Notes: generated from the letters alone by a model not told the origin. Positions 52,192-60,395 are shown, numbered from the stretch's first letter. The stretch is DNA of 64,000 nucleotides from Xanthomonas sp. DAR 80977 (GCF_041240605.1 NZ_CP162487.1:4657001-4721000), one strand, 5' to 3'. Program-made: numbers and translations.

Positions 52192-52751
52192 GGCCTGGCG
52201 GCTGAGATCGGCGCCGCTGGCGGGCCGGGCTTACCGCACCAGCACGGCGCGTCGAACGCATCCGGCTGCGCTTTGCCGGCGATGGCCGGATGGCGGTGCG
52301 TTGCAGGCCGGGAGCTGAGGCCTGGCGGCGCAGATCGGCGCCGGTGCCGGGCCGTGCCCACTGCACGGGCACGGCGCCGCGAACGCATCCGGCTGCGCTT
52401 TGCCGGCGATGGCCGGGTGGCGGTGCGTTGCAGGCCGGGAGCTGAGGCCTGGCGGCGCAGATCGGCGCCGGTGCCGGGCCGGGCACGCTGCACGGGCGCG
52501 GCGCGGCGAGCGCATCCAGCTGCGCGTGGCGCTGCAGGCCGAGAGCCGAGTCCTGCTGCATGCCGCTGGCCTGGTCTGGCCATGGAGGGCGCAATGCCAC
52601 GTGGCCGCCGGAACGGCGCGCAGCACGCCTGGTCGATGCAACACGCCATGCGGAGGGCGCCGTAGCGGCAGGCGTGCGGCTGCCAGGATGCGGGCGTGCG
52701 CCGGCAGCGGCAGGCGCAGCCACGCCGCCGCCAGCCTGGGCGCAACGTGCG
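52192..52751. repeat. 127-bp tandem repeats derived from the 3' end of the AIM24 gene
   Basis: GAACGCATCCGGCTGCGCTT-type units start at 52254 and 52381, and a more diverged one (GAGCGCATCCAGCTGCGC) at 52508; the period is exactly 127. The parent is the AIM24 coding sequence at 52108-52191, which has the same order of words, including the stop codon and the GAGGCCTGGCGG after it. The first two copies are nearly identical to each other; the third keeps the upstream GGGCACGCTGC(A/T)CGGGCGCGG found in the gene. No intact frame spans the copies. The remainder to 52751 holds no recognisable gene. Confidence 0.88.
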
Positions 52752-53525
52752 CTACTGTGCGGGCGTTTCCGCCTTGATCCCCATCGCCTCGCGGTAGCGC
52801 TGGTACAGCGCCATCACCTTGTCGATGTACTCGCGGGTCTCCGCGTACGGCGGCACCCCGCGGTAGCGCGCCACGGTGCCGATGCCGGCGTTGTACGCGG
52901 CCGCGGCCAGCGTGCGGTCGCCCTGGTAGCGGCGCAGCAGCGCCTGCATGTAGCGCGCGCCGCCGGCGATCGACTGGTCGGCGGCGAACGGATCGGCCAC
53001 GCCGTATTCCTTCGCCACCTCCGGCATCAGCTGCATCACGCCCTGCGCGCCCTTCGGCGAGACCGCGGCGGCGTCGAAACCGCTCTCGGCATGCGCGATC
53101 GCGCGCAGCCACGGATCGTCCACGCCAGTGGCGCGCGCCGCGGCGCGGAACTGCTTGGCGTGCACGTTCAACTGCGGCGCGCCGACCTTGCCCAGTCCCG
53201 GGTGCGCCGCCTCGCCCGGCGGGGTGACCGCGGTGAAGCGCAGGTACGGGCGCGAGCCGGGCAGGTTGCGCGTGGAATACACCAGGCGCCCGTCCTGCTC
53301 GCGCTCGTACAGGGTGCCGCTGAACACGCCCATGCTGCCCCACAGGTTGGGCGTGGCGATCGCGGCATCGTCCAGCTCCTTCGGCGTGCAGCGCGAGCCC
53401 GGCTCCGGCGCGGTCGCCAGGCTGACCGTGCCGTCGCGCACGCAGCGGTACACCGTGCGCGCCTGCGCATCGGCGACGGCGCAGCAGCACAGCAGCAGGC
53501 TCAGCAGCGTTCGGGAACAGAACAT
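52752..53525 (-). CDS. Lytic transglycosylase (SLT domain), exported
   Basis: A 257-residue protein with signal peptide (cleavage after ADA, about residue 20), a Cys-containing N-terminal part and a C-terminal SLT/goose-lysozyme-like domain (about 125-250). The catalytic Glu147 is in AHAESGF, followed by AVSPKGAQGVMQLMPEVA and AAAAYNAGIGTVARY, the three SLT signatures. It cleaves peptidoglycan glycan strands to 1,6-anhydromuropeptides in the periplasm. Similar small SLT proteins serve secretion or conjugation systems, but no such genes are near. The DUF4124-like N-terminus (VYRCVRDGTVSLATAPEPGS) is plausible. Confidence 0.9.
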   Translation of the reverse strand: MFCSRTLLSLLLCCCAVADAQARTVYRCVRDGTVSLATAPEPGSRCTPKELDDAAIATPNLWGSMGVFSGTLYEREQDGRLVYSTRNLPGSRPYLRFTAVTPPGEAAHPGLGKVGAPQLNVHAKQFRAAARATGVDDPWLRAIAHAESGFDAAAVSPKGAQGVMQLMPEVAKEYGVADPFAADQSIAGGARYMQALLRRYQGDRTLAAAAYNAGIGTVARYRGVPPYAETREYIDKVMALYQRYREAMGIKAETPAQ

Positions 53526-53622
53526 GGGACGGCAGACGCAACCGGCGAAGGCGGGCGCGCATCATCGCGCACCGCGCGTCGGCGCGGGTGAGGACCGGCC
53601 AGCCCACCCGTTTTGACGCGCG

Positions 53623-53757
53623 CCGTTGCAGGAGCGGCTTCAGCCGCGACAGAAACTCCGGGCCGCCTGTCGCGGCAGACAGTTAGAGGCCACCCGGAGC
53701 CGCTCTACAAACGCCGACTCCGGCCGCCTGTCGCGGCTGAAGCCGCTCCTGCAACGG
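53623..53757. repeat. Perfect 30-bp inverted repeat of REP-like elements
   Basis: Arms CCGTTGCAGGAGCGGCTTCA... (53623-53652) and its exact reverse complement (53728-53757) enclose 75 bases. Each arm carries the internal palindrome GGCTTCAGCC. Same element family as the 31.5-kb array. It lies between two gene ends or starts and outside coding sequence. Confidence 0.9.
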
Positions 53758-53781
53758 CAAGCGGCCGCGAAAACGCCACCG

Positions 53782-54771
53782 TTACGGCGCGCAGGCCGCC
53801 AGTTTCTGGTCCGCGTACCACAGCGCGCGCCGCGCCAGGTCGTAGGCGCTGTCGGCCTCGCGCGGCAGCAGTTGCTGCGCCAGGATCGGGTCGGCGCCCT
53901 TGGCCATGGCGTTTTCCACGCGTTGCAGTTCGTCCAGGTTGTCCAGCGCCGGCCGCAGCAGGCGGCTGCGCTGCGCCGCCGGGCAGGCCGCACGGCGCTG
54001 CTCCAGTTCGCCGATCGCCTTGCGGATGCGGCGGCTGGCCTCGCCGTCCAGCCCGGGCGCCTTCTCGAACGCGATCGGCGCGGCCTTGTAGGCGTCGCCG
54101 GTGGCCTCGCTGCCCAGATCGCCGGGGCGCTCGTGCAAGCCCGGGTTGAAGCGCACGTCCGGCGGCGGCCGCGCCACCGCCGGCTGGTGGGTGCTCTTGG
54201 GCAGCAGCTTCTTCATCGCATCGCCGATGCCCTGCACCGCCACGTCACCCAGGGTGCCGTCGGTGGCCCAGTCCTTCTCGAAGCGGGTGGAGCGGTAGTC
54301 GATCGGGTTCGGACGCTCGAACAGGCGCTTGGCCTTGGCCAGGTCGCGCGGATTGGTGGTACCGGGCGGGGTGCCCTGCGCCTCGGCGAACGGGTCCACC
54401 GCCACGCCGTCCGGCAGCCGCGCGCTGCCGTCGCGGGTGTACAGCGTGGCGCTCATCGGCGCGGCCGGCGCGGCCACGGCAGCGGCGCTGCGGGTCGGCG
54501 GCGGCAGCGGCGAGGGCGCTGCATGCGCGGCGGCCGGCGCGCGTTGCGACGACGCATGCGGCGCGGCCTGCGCCGCGGGCGCCCGTTGCGGTGGCGCTGC
54601 GACGGCCGCTGCCGGGCGCGGCACGAACACCAGCCGCATCGCATCGTGGACGCGCGCCGGCGGCGGCGCCGGCGCGATCAGCAGCAAGCGGCCCAGCAGC
54701 AGCAGGATCAGCAAGGTGGTGGCCGCCGCGCCCAGGCGCAGCAGCCGGTCTTCCGCAGGCGCAGACGTCAC
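53782..54771 (-). CDS. Hypothetical membrane-anchored Ala/Pro-rich protein
   Basis: A 329-residue protein: one transmembrane helix (about 12-32), a long Ala/Pro-rich linker (about 35-110) and a soluble C-terminal part (about 115-329) that would be periplasmic. The C-terminal part has no recognised domain; it contains a helical region EASRRIRKAIGELEQRRAACP and four cysteines near the end. The start is uncertain: a GTG was chosen because it places the membrane helix near the N-terminus; longer frames overlap the divergent gene region. Confidence 0.55.
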   Translation of the reverse strand: MTSAPAEDRLLRLGAAATTLLILLLLGRLLLIAPAPPPARVHDAMRLVFVPRPAAAVAAPPQRAPAAQAAPHASSQRAPAAAHAAPSPLPPPTRSAAAVAAPAAPMSATLYTRDGSARLPDGVAVDPFAEAQGTPPGTTNPRDLAKAKRLFERPNPIDYRSTRFEKDWATDGTLGDVAVQGIGDAMKKLLPKSTHQPAVARPPPDVRFNPGLHERPGDLGSEATGDAYKAAPIAFEKAPGLDGEASRRIRKAIGELEQRRAACPAAQRSRLLRPALDNLDELQRVENAMAKGADPILAQQLLPREADSAYDLARRALWYADQKLAACAP

Positions 54772-55051
54772 GACGATCGGGATTCCATAGCGAGGTATGC
54801 GTCCACCGGAGGATTGTCCCCGGACTCCGCTATGGTGCCGTGAGTTCCCATGCCGCAACGTGTCAGCCGGCGTCCAGCGCCGCCATCTCCCGCCACGCGC
54901 CGCCGGACTGCCGGTGCAAACCCCCGCCACGCTTGGCGCTGCGCCTTCGGCGAGGAAACCGGCTAAGGTGGCGCGCGCCGACACGGCGACAGCCGGCGTA
55001 CAGCCAGCGCGCCCTGGCGCCACCGATGCCACCCCTGTTCTGGAGAACGCA

Positions 55052-55831
55052 ATGATCCGATGGCTGGGCGCCTGCCTGCTGAGCGCCGCCGCGGCGCTGC
55101 CGGCCAGCGCCGCGACCTCGCACCTGGACGCCATCGCCCAGCGCGGCACGCTGCGCGTGTGCACCACCGGCGACTACCTGCCGTACAGCCTGCTGCGCGC
55201 GGACGGCGGCTACGAGGGCATCGACATCGCCCTGGCGCAATCGCTCGCGGCCAGCCTGCAGGTGCCGGTGCATTGGGTGCCGACGCGTTGGGCGACGCTG
55301 CTGCCGGACCTGCTCGCCGATCGCTGCGACATCGCCGTCGGCGGCATCTCGGTGTCGCTGCCGCGGCAGCGCCAGGCCTGGTTCAGCGCGGTGCTCGACG
55401 TGGACGGCAAGATCCCGCTGGTGCGCTGCGCCGACCAGGCGCGCTATCGCGACATCGCCCAGATCAACCGCGCCAGGGTGCGGGTGATCGAACCGCGCGG
55501 CGGCACCAACGAAGCCTTCGCCCGCCGCGAGCTGCCGCAGGCGCGGCTCACCCTGTTCGACGACAACACCGCGATCTTCCGCGAACTGGCCGAAGGCCGC
55601 GCCGACGTGATGATCACCGACGCCTCCGAAGCGCGCTTCCAGCAGCGCCGCGTTCCCGGCCTGTGCGCGGTGAACCCGCAGCAGCCGCTGCAGTACAGCG
55701 AAAAGGCCTTCCTGCTGCCGCGCGACGACATGGCCTGGAAGGCCTACGTGGACCAGTGGCTGCACCTGAGCAAGGCCAGCGGCGAGTACCGCAAGGCGCA
55801 GGCGCCGTGGTTGGGAGAGGCAGCCGACTAA
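55052..55831 (+). CDS. pheC: Periplasmic cyclohexadienyl dehydratase (PheC-like), SBP fold
   Basis: A 259-residue exported protein of the solute-binding-protein-3 fold. Signal peptide cleaves after ASA (about residue 20). It follows P. aeruginosa PheC closely: LRVCTTGDYLPYS, RGGTNEAFARRELPQARL with the catalytic Glu at residue 154, DVMITDASEARFQQRRVPGLCAV and KAYVDQWLHLSKASG. PheC turns prephenate into phenylpyruvate (and arogenate into phenylalanine) in the periplasm. An amino acid binding protein without enzymatic activity is the alternative, but no ABC permease genes are adjacent. TGGAGAA precedes the ATG. Confidence 0.75.
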   Translation: MIRWLGACLLSAAAALPASAATSHLDAIAQRGTLRVCTTGDYLPYSLLRADGGYEGIDIALAQSLAASLQVPVHWVPTRWATLLPDLLADRCDIAVGGISVSLPRQRQAWFSAVLDVDGKIPLVRCADQARYRDIAQINRARVRVIEPRGGTNEAFARRELPQARLTLFDDNTAIFRELAEGRADVMITDASEARFQQRRVPGLCAVNPQQPLQYSEKAFLLPRDDMAWKAYVDQWLHLSKASGEYRKAQAPWLGEAAD

Positions 55832-55833
55832 CG

Positions 55834-55921
55834 TTGTGGGGGCGACGCTGGGTGGCCTGGGGCCACCAGTCGCGACGGGCGTTACCGGCAAGGCCCGTCG
55901 CGACTGAAGTCGCTCCCACAA
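55834..55921. repeat. Nested inverted repeats of REP-like elements
   Basis: Outer arms TTGTGGGGGCGAC / GTCGCTCCCACAA (one mismatch) enclose a second pair, GTCGCGACGGGC (55869-55880) and GCCCGTCGCGAC (55893-55904). The sequence is of the same family as the other REP-like elements. It starts three bases after the PheC-like stop and may serve as its terminator and as the end signal of the convergent NHL gene. Confidence 0.85.
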
Positions 55922-56020
55922 GGGTTTCGCACCTGTGTTTCGCACCTGCAGGAGCATCCGCTCCGCCGTCTCTCCAGCCGACTCGGCTGGCGCATTCCAC
56001 ACTCCAGGCGCTGTCGCCCG

Positions 56021-58114
56021 CTACTCCAGCGTCACCCGCAGGTCGCGATTGGCCGTGGCCTGGTTGCCGCTGTAGTCGCGCGCGCTGATGCGGATCAGGT
56101 AGTCGCCGGCGGGCAGCGCGTCCGGCTGCCACAGGCCTTCGGCGATGCGGCCGTCGCGCACCGTGTTGGTCACCACGTAACGGAAGCGCGTGCGTGCGCT
56201 GCCGTGCACGGTGATGCCGCTGTCGGCGGCGTAGGCCAGCTTCACCGCATCCGGGTCGGCCGGCATGCGGTCGAATTCGATGCTGGGCTGCGCCGGCGCG
56301 GCACCGGGCAGCGGCCGGCCTTGCGCATCGAGCACCTCGTAGCCCAGCGCATACAGCCCCAGCCGCCGCCGCGGCAGGTTGCGGTCCACCTGGTCCCAGG
56401 CCTCCACCACGATCCGCACGCCGCCGCTGCCGCGCGCCAGCCGCACGCGTCCCTGCGTCGCCGGCAAGGCCTGGCCGTTTGCGTCGGACAGCTCGATGCG
56501 CTGGATCTGCGGCGGCACGTGATCGGCGTAGTCGCGGAAGCCCAGCGTCACCGCGTTGCGTTCGTAGCCGCTGGCACCCACGCTCAGGTGTACATGCGCC
56601 ATCGCGTTGATCGTGCCCAGCGCCTCGCCGGCGGCGAAGCGGGTGCCGCGCAGCACGCGCACCCGCTCCGGCGCGCCGCTGTCGTCGGCGAGCAGATGGA
56701 AGCGCTGCGGATCCAGCACCGCGCCCTGCGCGGTGCGGCCCACGCGCATGTGGATGTAGCCGAGCTGGTCCAGCGCCATGCCTTCGCCGAGCGTGCCCAG
56801 CGCCCAGGTCGCGCTGGGGCTGGCGACCTTGGCATCGGCGATGGCGTAGACGGTCTGGCCGACGTCGCCGCGGATATCCAGGCCCGCATGCAGATGGTCG
56901 CGGCTCTCGCCCTGGTAGTTGCCGCGCACTTCGCCGAGCGTACCGACCACCTCGTGCCAGCCGTCCTGCGGGCGCAGCGGCCAGCGGCCGCCGGTGACCG
57001 GCAGCGGCTGTGCGGCGGCCGGGCCGATCGCCACCGGCGTGGCGGCGGCCGCGGCCTGCGGCGTGGTCGGCAGCAGCCGGTGCACGCGCGCACTGCCCGC
57101 ATCGGTGACGTAGACCACGCCGTCCGCGGCCACGGTCACGCCGGCCGGGCGCGCCAGGCGGGTCTCGCTGCGCTCGCCGGACAGCACCAGCACGTGCCCG
57201 GTCGAGGTGACCTGCCACACGCGGCCGTCGTCGCTGCCGACGTAGCCGTGGCCGTCGAAGGTCAGGCCCAGGCTCAGCGGCCGCCACAGCGGCGACGCCT
57301 CGCTGGCGCCGGCCAGGGTCAGCACCCGCCCGTCCGGCAGCAGCTGGCGGATCGCGTCGTTGCGCAGGTCGGCGATCCACAGCACGCCGGCGCGATCCAC
57401 CTTCAGGTCGGTCGGCGTATCGAAGCGCGCGGCGGCGCCCACACCATCGGCATAGCCGGGGCGCTCGCCGCCGGCGAGCGTGCGCACCTGGCCGTCGCGC
57501 TCGATCACGCGGATGCGGTCGTTGTAGGTATCGGCGACGTAGACGCGGCCCTGCGCATCCACCGCCACGCCCATCGGGCCGTTGAAGCGCGCCTGCGCGG
57601 CCGGGCCGTCGCGGAAGCCGGCCGTGCCGTCGCCGGCCAGCGTGGTCACCACGCCCTGCGCGCTGAGCGTGCGAATCGCATGGTTGCCGGTGTCGGCGAT
57701 GTACAGCGTGCCCGCCGCATCCACGGCGATGCCCGATGGCGTGGCGAAGCGCGCCGCGCTGGCGATGCCGTCGGCGAAGCCTTCGGCGCCGCCGGCCACG
57801 GTGGAGACCGTGCCGTCGCGGCCGATGCGGCGGATGCGGTTGTTGTCGCTGGCGTCGGCCACGTACAGCACGCCATGCGCATCGACCACGATGCCGTAGG
57901 GATCGGCGAACCGCGCGCGTCCCGCGGCGCCATCGGCCAGCCCGCGCACCCCGTCGCCGGCCACCCACTGCAGCTGCGCCAGCCAACCCAGCGGCGTCGG
58001 CGCCGGCGCACTGGAGGCCGGCGCGGCGGTGTGCGGACGCGCGCTACGCCACCACGCGAACGAGGCGAGCGACAGCAACGCCAGCAACAGCAGCCACACC
58101 CCGGTCCTTCTCAT
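56021..58114 (-). CDS. NHL-repeat beta-propeller fused to M23 (LytM) peptidase-like domain
   Basis: A 697-residue protein: N-terminal membrane anchor (residues 5-22), six NHL repeats (about 45-345; e.g. FADPYGIVVDAHGVLYVADA, FNGPMGVAVDAQGRVYVADT), then an M23 domain (about 385-520) with zinc ligands in HAGLDI (HxxxD), YIHMRVG and HVHLS (HxH), and a C-terminal beta-rich tail with FlgD/Ig-like character. M23 enzymes cut peptidoglycan cross-bridges. All ligands are present, so it may be active. Fusion of a propeller to M23 is uncommon. GCAGGG precedes the ATG. Confidence 0.85.
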   Translation of the reverse strand: MRRTGVWLLLLALLSLASFAWWRSARPHTAAPASSAPAPTPLGWLAQLQWVAGDGVRGLADGAAGRARFADPYGIVVDAHGVLYVADASDNNRIRRIGRDGTVSTVAGGAEGFADGIASAARFATPSGIAVDAAGTLYIADTGNHAIRTLSAQGVVTTLAGDGTAGFRDGPAAQARFNGPMGVAVDAQGRVYVADTYNDRIRVIERDGQVRTLAGGERPGYADGVGAAARFDTPTDLKVDRAGVLWIADLRNDAIRQLLPDGRVLTLAGASEASPLWRPLSLGLTFDGHGYVGSDDGRVWQVTSTGHVLVLSGERSETRLARPAGVTVAADGVVYVTDAGSARVHRLLPTTPQAAAAATPVAIGPAAAQPLPVTGGRWPLRPQDGWHEVVGTLGEVRGNYQGESRDHLHAGLDIRGDVGQTVYAIADAKVASPSATWALGTLGEGMALDQLGYIHMRVGRTAQGAVLDPQRFHLLADDSGAPERVRVLRGTRFAAGEALGTINAMAHVHLSVGASGYERNAVTLGFRDYADHVPPQIQRIELSDANGQALPATQGRVRLARGSGGVRIVVEAWDQVDRNLPRRRLGLYALGYEVLDAQGRPLPGAAPAQPSIEFDRMPADPDAVKLAYAADSGITVHGSARTRFRYVVTNTVRDGRIAEGLWQPDALPAGDYLIRISARDYSGNQATANRDLRVTLE

Positions 58115-58198
58115 GCCCTGCCCGCGCGACGAATGGTCAGGCACCTTAGACAAAGCGCGCGGCGCGGGGAAGCCCGCGCATGCGTGCTGGACGGCACG

Positions 58199-58750
58199 CT
58201 AAGCGTCCGCGCCTGCGAAGTCGATGAACGCCACCGGCACCTGCGCGGTCAGCCAGACGCCGTTGTCGGCGCGATGGAACGCATGGCCGGCCTCGGCCAT
58301 GGCCTGCGTGCGCACCGTCAGCACGACCGCCTGCCCATAGCGCTGCCCGACCTGCAACGCGGTGCCGGGCGAAGCGGTCAGGTGCACGTGCTGGCGTTGG
58401 CCCGGCCGCAGTCCCTCGCGGCGGATCGCCTCCAGGAAGCGGGTCGCCGTGCCGTGGTACAGCTGCGGCGGCGGCAGCGCGGATGCCAGGCCCAGGTCCA
58501 CGGACAGCGAATGTCCCTGGTTGGCGCGGATGCGCAGGCCATCGGCGCTGAGCGCGAAGCGCTGCTTGTCGCTGTGCGCCACCACCCGCTGCAGTTGCGC
58601 GCGGGTCAGCGGATGCGTGGGCTGGGCCAACCGCAACAGCGTCTCGATCGATGCCCAGCCCTGCGCGTCGAGCTGCAGCCCGATCGCCTGCGGCTGGTGC
58701 CGCAGCACCCAGCTCAGGAACTTGCTCGCGGTCTCGTCGGAACACTCCAT
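58199..58750 (-). CDS. kptA: RNA 2'-phosphotransferase (KptA/Tpt1)
   Basis: A 183-residue protein with the complete Tpt1 pattern: SKFLSWVLRHQPQAIGL, FALSADGLRIRANQGHS, LYHGTATRFLEAI and HVHLTAS. The conserved Arg-His-Arg-Arg catalytic set is represented. It moves an internal RNA 2'-phosphate to NAD+, giving ADP-ribose 1'',2''-cyclic phosphate and nicotinamide. The bacterial role is unclear since most bacteria lack the tRNA splicing route that makes such ends. Between the NHL gene and the AraC gene on the same strand. Confidence 0.92.
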   Translation of the reverse strand: MECSDETASKFLSWVLRHQPQAIGLQLDAQGWASIETLLRLAQPTHPLTRAQLQRVVAHSDKQRFALSADGLRIRANQGHSLSVDLGLASALPPPQLYHGTATRFLEAIRREGLRPGQRQHVHLTASPGTALQVGQRYGQAVVLTVRTQAMAEAGHAFHRADNGVWLTAQVPVAFIDFAGADA

Positions 58751-58804
58751 CGTGGCGGCCTGCGCATGGCGTCGGGCACGGCACGATAGGCCACGCCGGC
58801 GCGA

Positions 58805-59704
58805 TCAGCCACCCAGGCCGAGCTGTTCGGCCAGGTCGGTGCGCGGCGAGCGGCCGTACAGGCGGCTGTATTCGCGGCTGAACTGCGACGGGCTCTGGTA
58901 GCCGACGCGGTAGCCGGCCGAGCCCACGTCCATCCGCTCCACCACCATCAGCCGCCGCGCCTCGCGCAGGCGCAGCTGCTTCTGGTATTGCAGCGGGGTC
59001 ATCGAGGTCACCGCGTTGAAATGGTGGTGCAGCGACGACGCGCTCATGTTCACCTGCCGCGCCAGGTCCTCGATCCGCACCGGCTCGGCGTAGTGCTGGC
59101 GCAGCCACGCGATCGCCTTGGCGATGCGGTTGCTGGGGCTGTCCTCCTGCGCGATGCGCAGCAGGTTCGGCCCGCACGGGCCGGTCAGCAGGCGATACAG
59201 GATCTCCTGCTCGATCAACGGCGCCATCGCGGCGATGTCTTCCGGCCGTTCGAGCAGCCGGAGCATGCGCAGCGTGGCGTCCAGCAGCGCCGGGCAGGCG
59301 GTGTTGACCGACACGCCGCGCACGCAATCGGCGCTGGCCTGCGCCGGCAGCGGGATGCGCTCGAGCAGGTCGCGCAACCGGTCCGGGCGGATCGCCATGC
59401 CCACGCCCAGCAAGGGCTGCTCCGGGCTGGCCTGGGTGATCCGCGACACCACCGGCAGGTCCAGCGCCACCAGCAGGTAGTTGCCGACGCCGTAGCGGTA
59501 TTCCTCCGTGCCCAGGGTCAAGCATTTCTCGCCCTGCACCACCAGGGCGAAACACGGCCACTGCGCGGTATGCGTCTTCGGCGACGGCGCGGTGCGGTGC
59601 GAACAGAACAGGCCGTCGATGGCGGTGTCGCCATCGCCGTCGGGCGCGGCCAATCGGGCAACCAGTGCGGCCATTTCTTGATAGCGGTCGGCAAGCGCGG
59701 TCAT
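58805..59704 (-). CDS. AraC family regulator with AraC_N domain (YqhC-like)
   Basis: A 299-residue regulator: N-terminal AraC_N (PF06719-type) sensor domain (about 25-185, including FALVVQGEKCLTLGTEEYRYG) and two C-terminal HTH motifs (about 195-295; RIEDLARQVNMSASSLHHHF and SAGYRVGYQSPSQFSREYSR). E. coli YqhC of this family responds to aldehydes and activates yqhD and dkgA. Upstream, in the divergent region, is the 42-bp element that also lies before the aldo/keto reductase at 6.9 kb; that links regulator and reductase across 53 kb. Target set and effector are inferred. Confidence 0.9.
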   Translation of the reverse strand: MTALADRYQEMAALVARLAAPDGDGDTAIDGLFCSHRTAPSPKTHTAQWPCFALVVQGEKCLTLGTEEYRYGVGNYLLVALDLPVVSRITQASPEQPLLGVGMAIRPDRLRDLLERIPLPAQASADCVRGVSVNTACPALLDATLRMLRLLERPEDIAAMAPLIEQEILYRLLTGPCGPNLLRIAQEDSPSNRIAKAIAWLRQHYAEPVRIEDLARQVNMSASSLHHHFNAVTSMTPLQYQKQLRLREARRLMVVERMDVGSAGYRVGYQSPSQFSREYSRLYGRSPRTDLAEQLGLGG

Positions 59705-59786
59705 CGGCGTCGGGCGCAGTGGCGGGCAATCCAGGGACGTACAGCTTGCCTGATGCTGCGACGGCGCGGTCGCCGCCACGGCACGG

Positions 59787-59828
59787 TTTGCAGGATCGGA
59801 CAAGAATTCCGCGGGATCGCGATAACGC
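59787..59828 (+). promoter_or_regulatory. 42-bp element shared with the aldo/keto reductase promoter, copy 2
   Basis: 39 of 42 bases match the copy at 6746-6787, and the second box GCTCGCATCCT follows after the same spacing (from 59842). It lies between the AraC gene and a short ORF plus ABM-like gene on the plus strand, oriented to serve the plus-strand genes. Likely the AraC protein's own binding site. Confidence 0.7.
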
Positions 59829-59893
59829 GCCGCCGCCCCGCGCTCGCATCCTGTGCAGGCCGGATCCCCCGCCGCGTCTACCGGAGTGCTCCC

Positions 59894-60001
59894 ATGCCCA
59901 TCCTGCGTCCCTCCTCCCCTTCCCTTGCGCCGAGCGCCGCCGCCGCGCCCTGCCGCGCCCTTTCCCACCACTGCGCCGCGCCGCGCAAAGCGCAGGGCTG
60001 A
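59894..60001 (+). CDS. Candidate 35-residue small ORF upstream of the ABM-like gene
   Basis: An ATG with GGAG eight bases upstream opens a 35-codon frame (MPILRPSSPSLAPSAAAAPC at the start, ending PRKAQG) whose TGA ends four bases before the ATG of the next gene. This tight junction suggests translational coupling, as for a leader peptide. The sequence is low in complexity and could be chance; nothing like it is known to me. Confidence 0.4.
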   Translation: MPILRPSSPSLAPSAAAAPCRALSHHCAAPRKAQG

Positions 60002-60005
60002 GCCG

Positions 60006-60365
60006 ATGCAAGCGCATACCGAAGCCCTGGAAATCACCACCTTCCGCCTGCAGGACTGCACCTGGCGCACCTTCCTGCGCGCCAACGCCGAGGTCGATGC
60101 CTGGCTGCAGCGCCAGCCCGGTTTCCGCTCGCGGCGCATCGCCCGGCGCCGCGACGGCACCGTGGTCGACATGCTGCTGTGGGACAGCGTGGCGCACGGC
60201 ACCGCCTCGGCCCGGCGGCTGATGCGCGAGCTGCGCGGCGCCGCGATCCACGCGCTGATCGATCCGGACACGGTGTCCTGGGACATCGCGCCGGTGCAGC
60301 ACGTCAGCGGCGAAGAGCGCGACGACAGCGAGACGGAAACCGAAGCCGACAGCCTCGCCGCCTAG
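60006..60365 (+). CDS. ABM-like (dimeric alpha-beta barrel) small protein
   Basis: A 119-residue protein with a pattern of antibiotic-biosynthesis-monooxygenase-type dimeric alpha/beta barrels (ITTFRLQDCTWRTFLRANAE, QPGFRSRRIARRRDGTVVDM) and an acidic C-terminal tail (EERDDSETETEADS). Such proteins often modify or bind small quinone- or polyketide-like molecules, or are orphan heme-binding factors. It is divergent from the AraC gene with the shared 42-bp element in between, so it is probably induced by that regulator, alongside the distant aldo/keto reductase. Convergent with corA downstream. Confidence 0.6.
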   Translation: MQAHTEALEITTFRLQDCTWRTFLRANAEVDAWLQRQPGFRSRRIARRRDGTVVDMLLWDSVAHGTASARRLMRELRGAAIHALIDPDTVSWDIAPVQHVSGEERDDSETETEADSLAA

Positions 60366-60368
60366 GCA

Positions 60369-60389
60369 CGGCGGCGCCGACGGCCGCCG
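60369..60389. terminator. Short GC hairpin between convergent ABM-like and corA genes
   Basis: CGGCGGC and GCCGCCG pair around a 7-base loop, just after the ABM-like stop and before the corA end. It could stop transcripts from both sides. Stem is short and without T-run, so weak support. Confidence 0.4.
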
Positions 60390-60395
60390 CCGCGC

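Noticed and set aside
52254..52545. 127-bp repeats as a CRISPR array
   Set aside because: Units have no constant repeat/variable spacer structure and derive from the AIM24 coding sequence.
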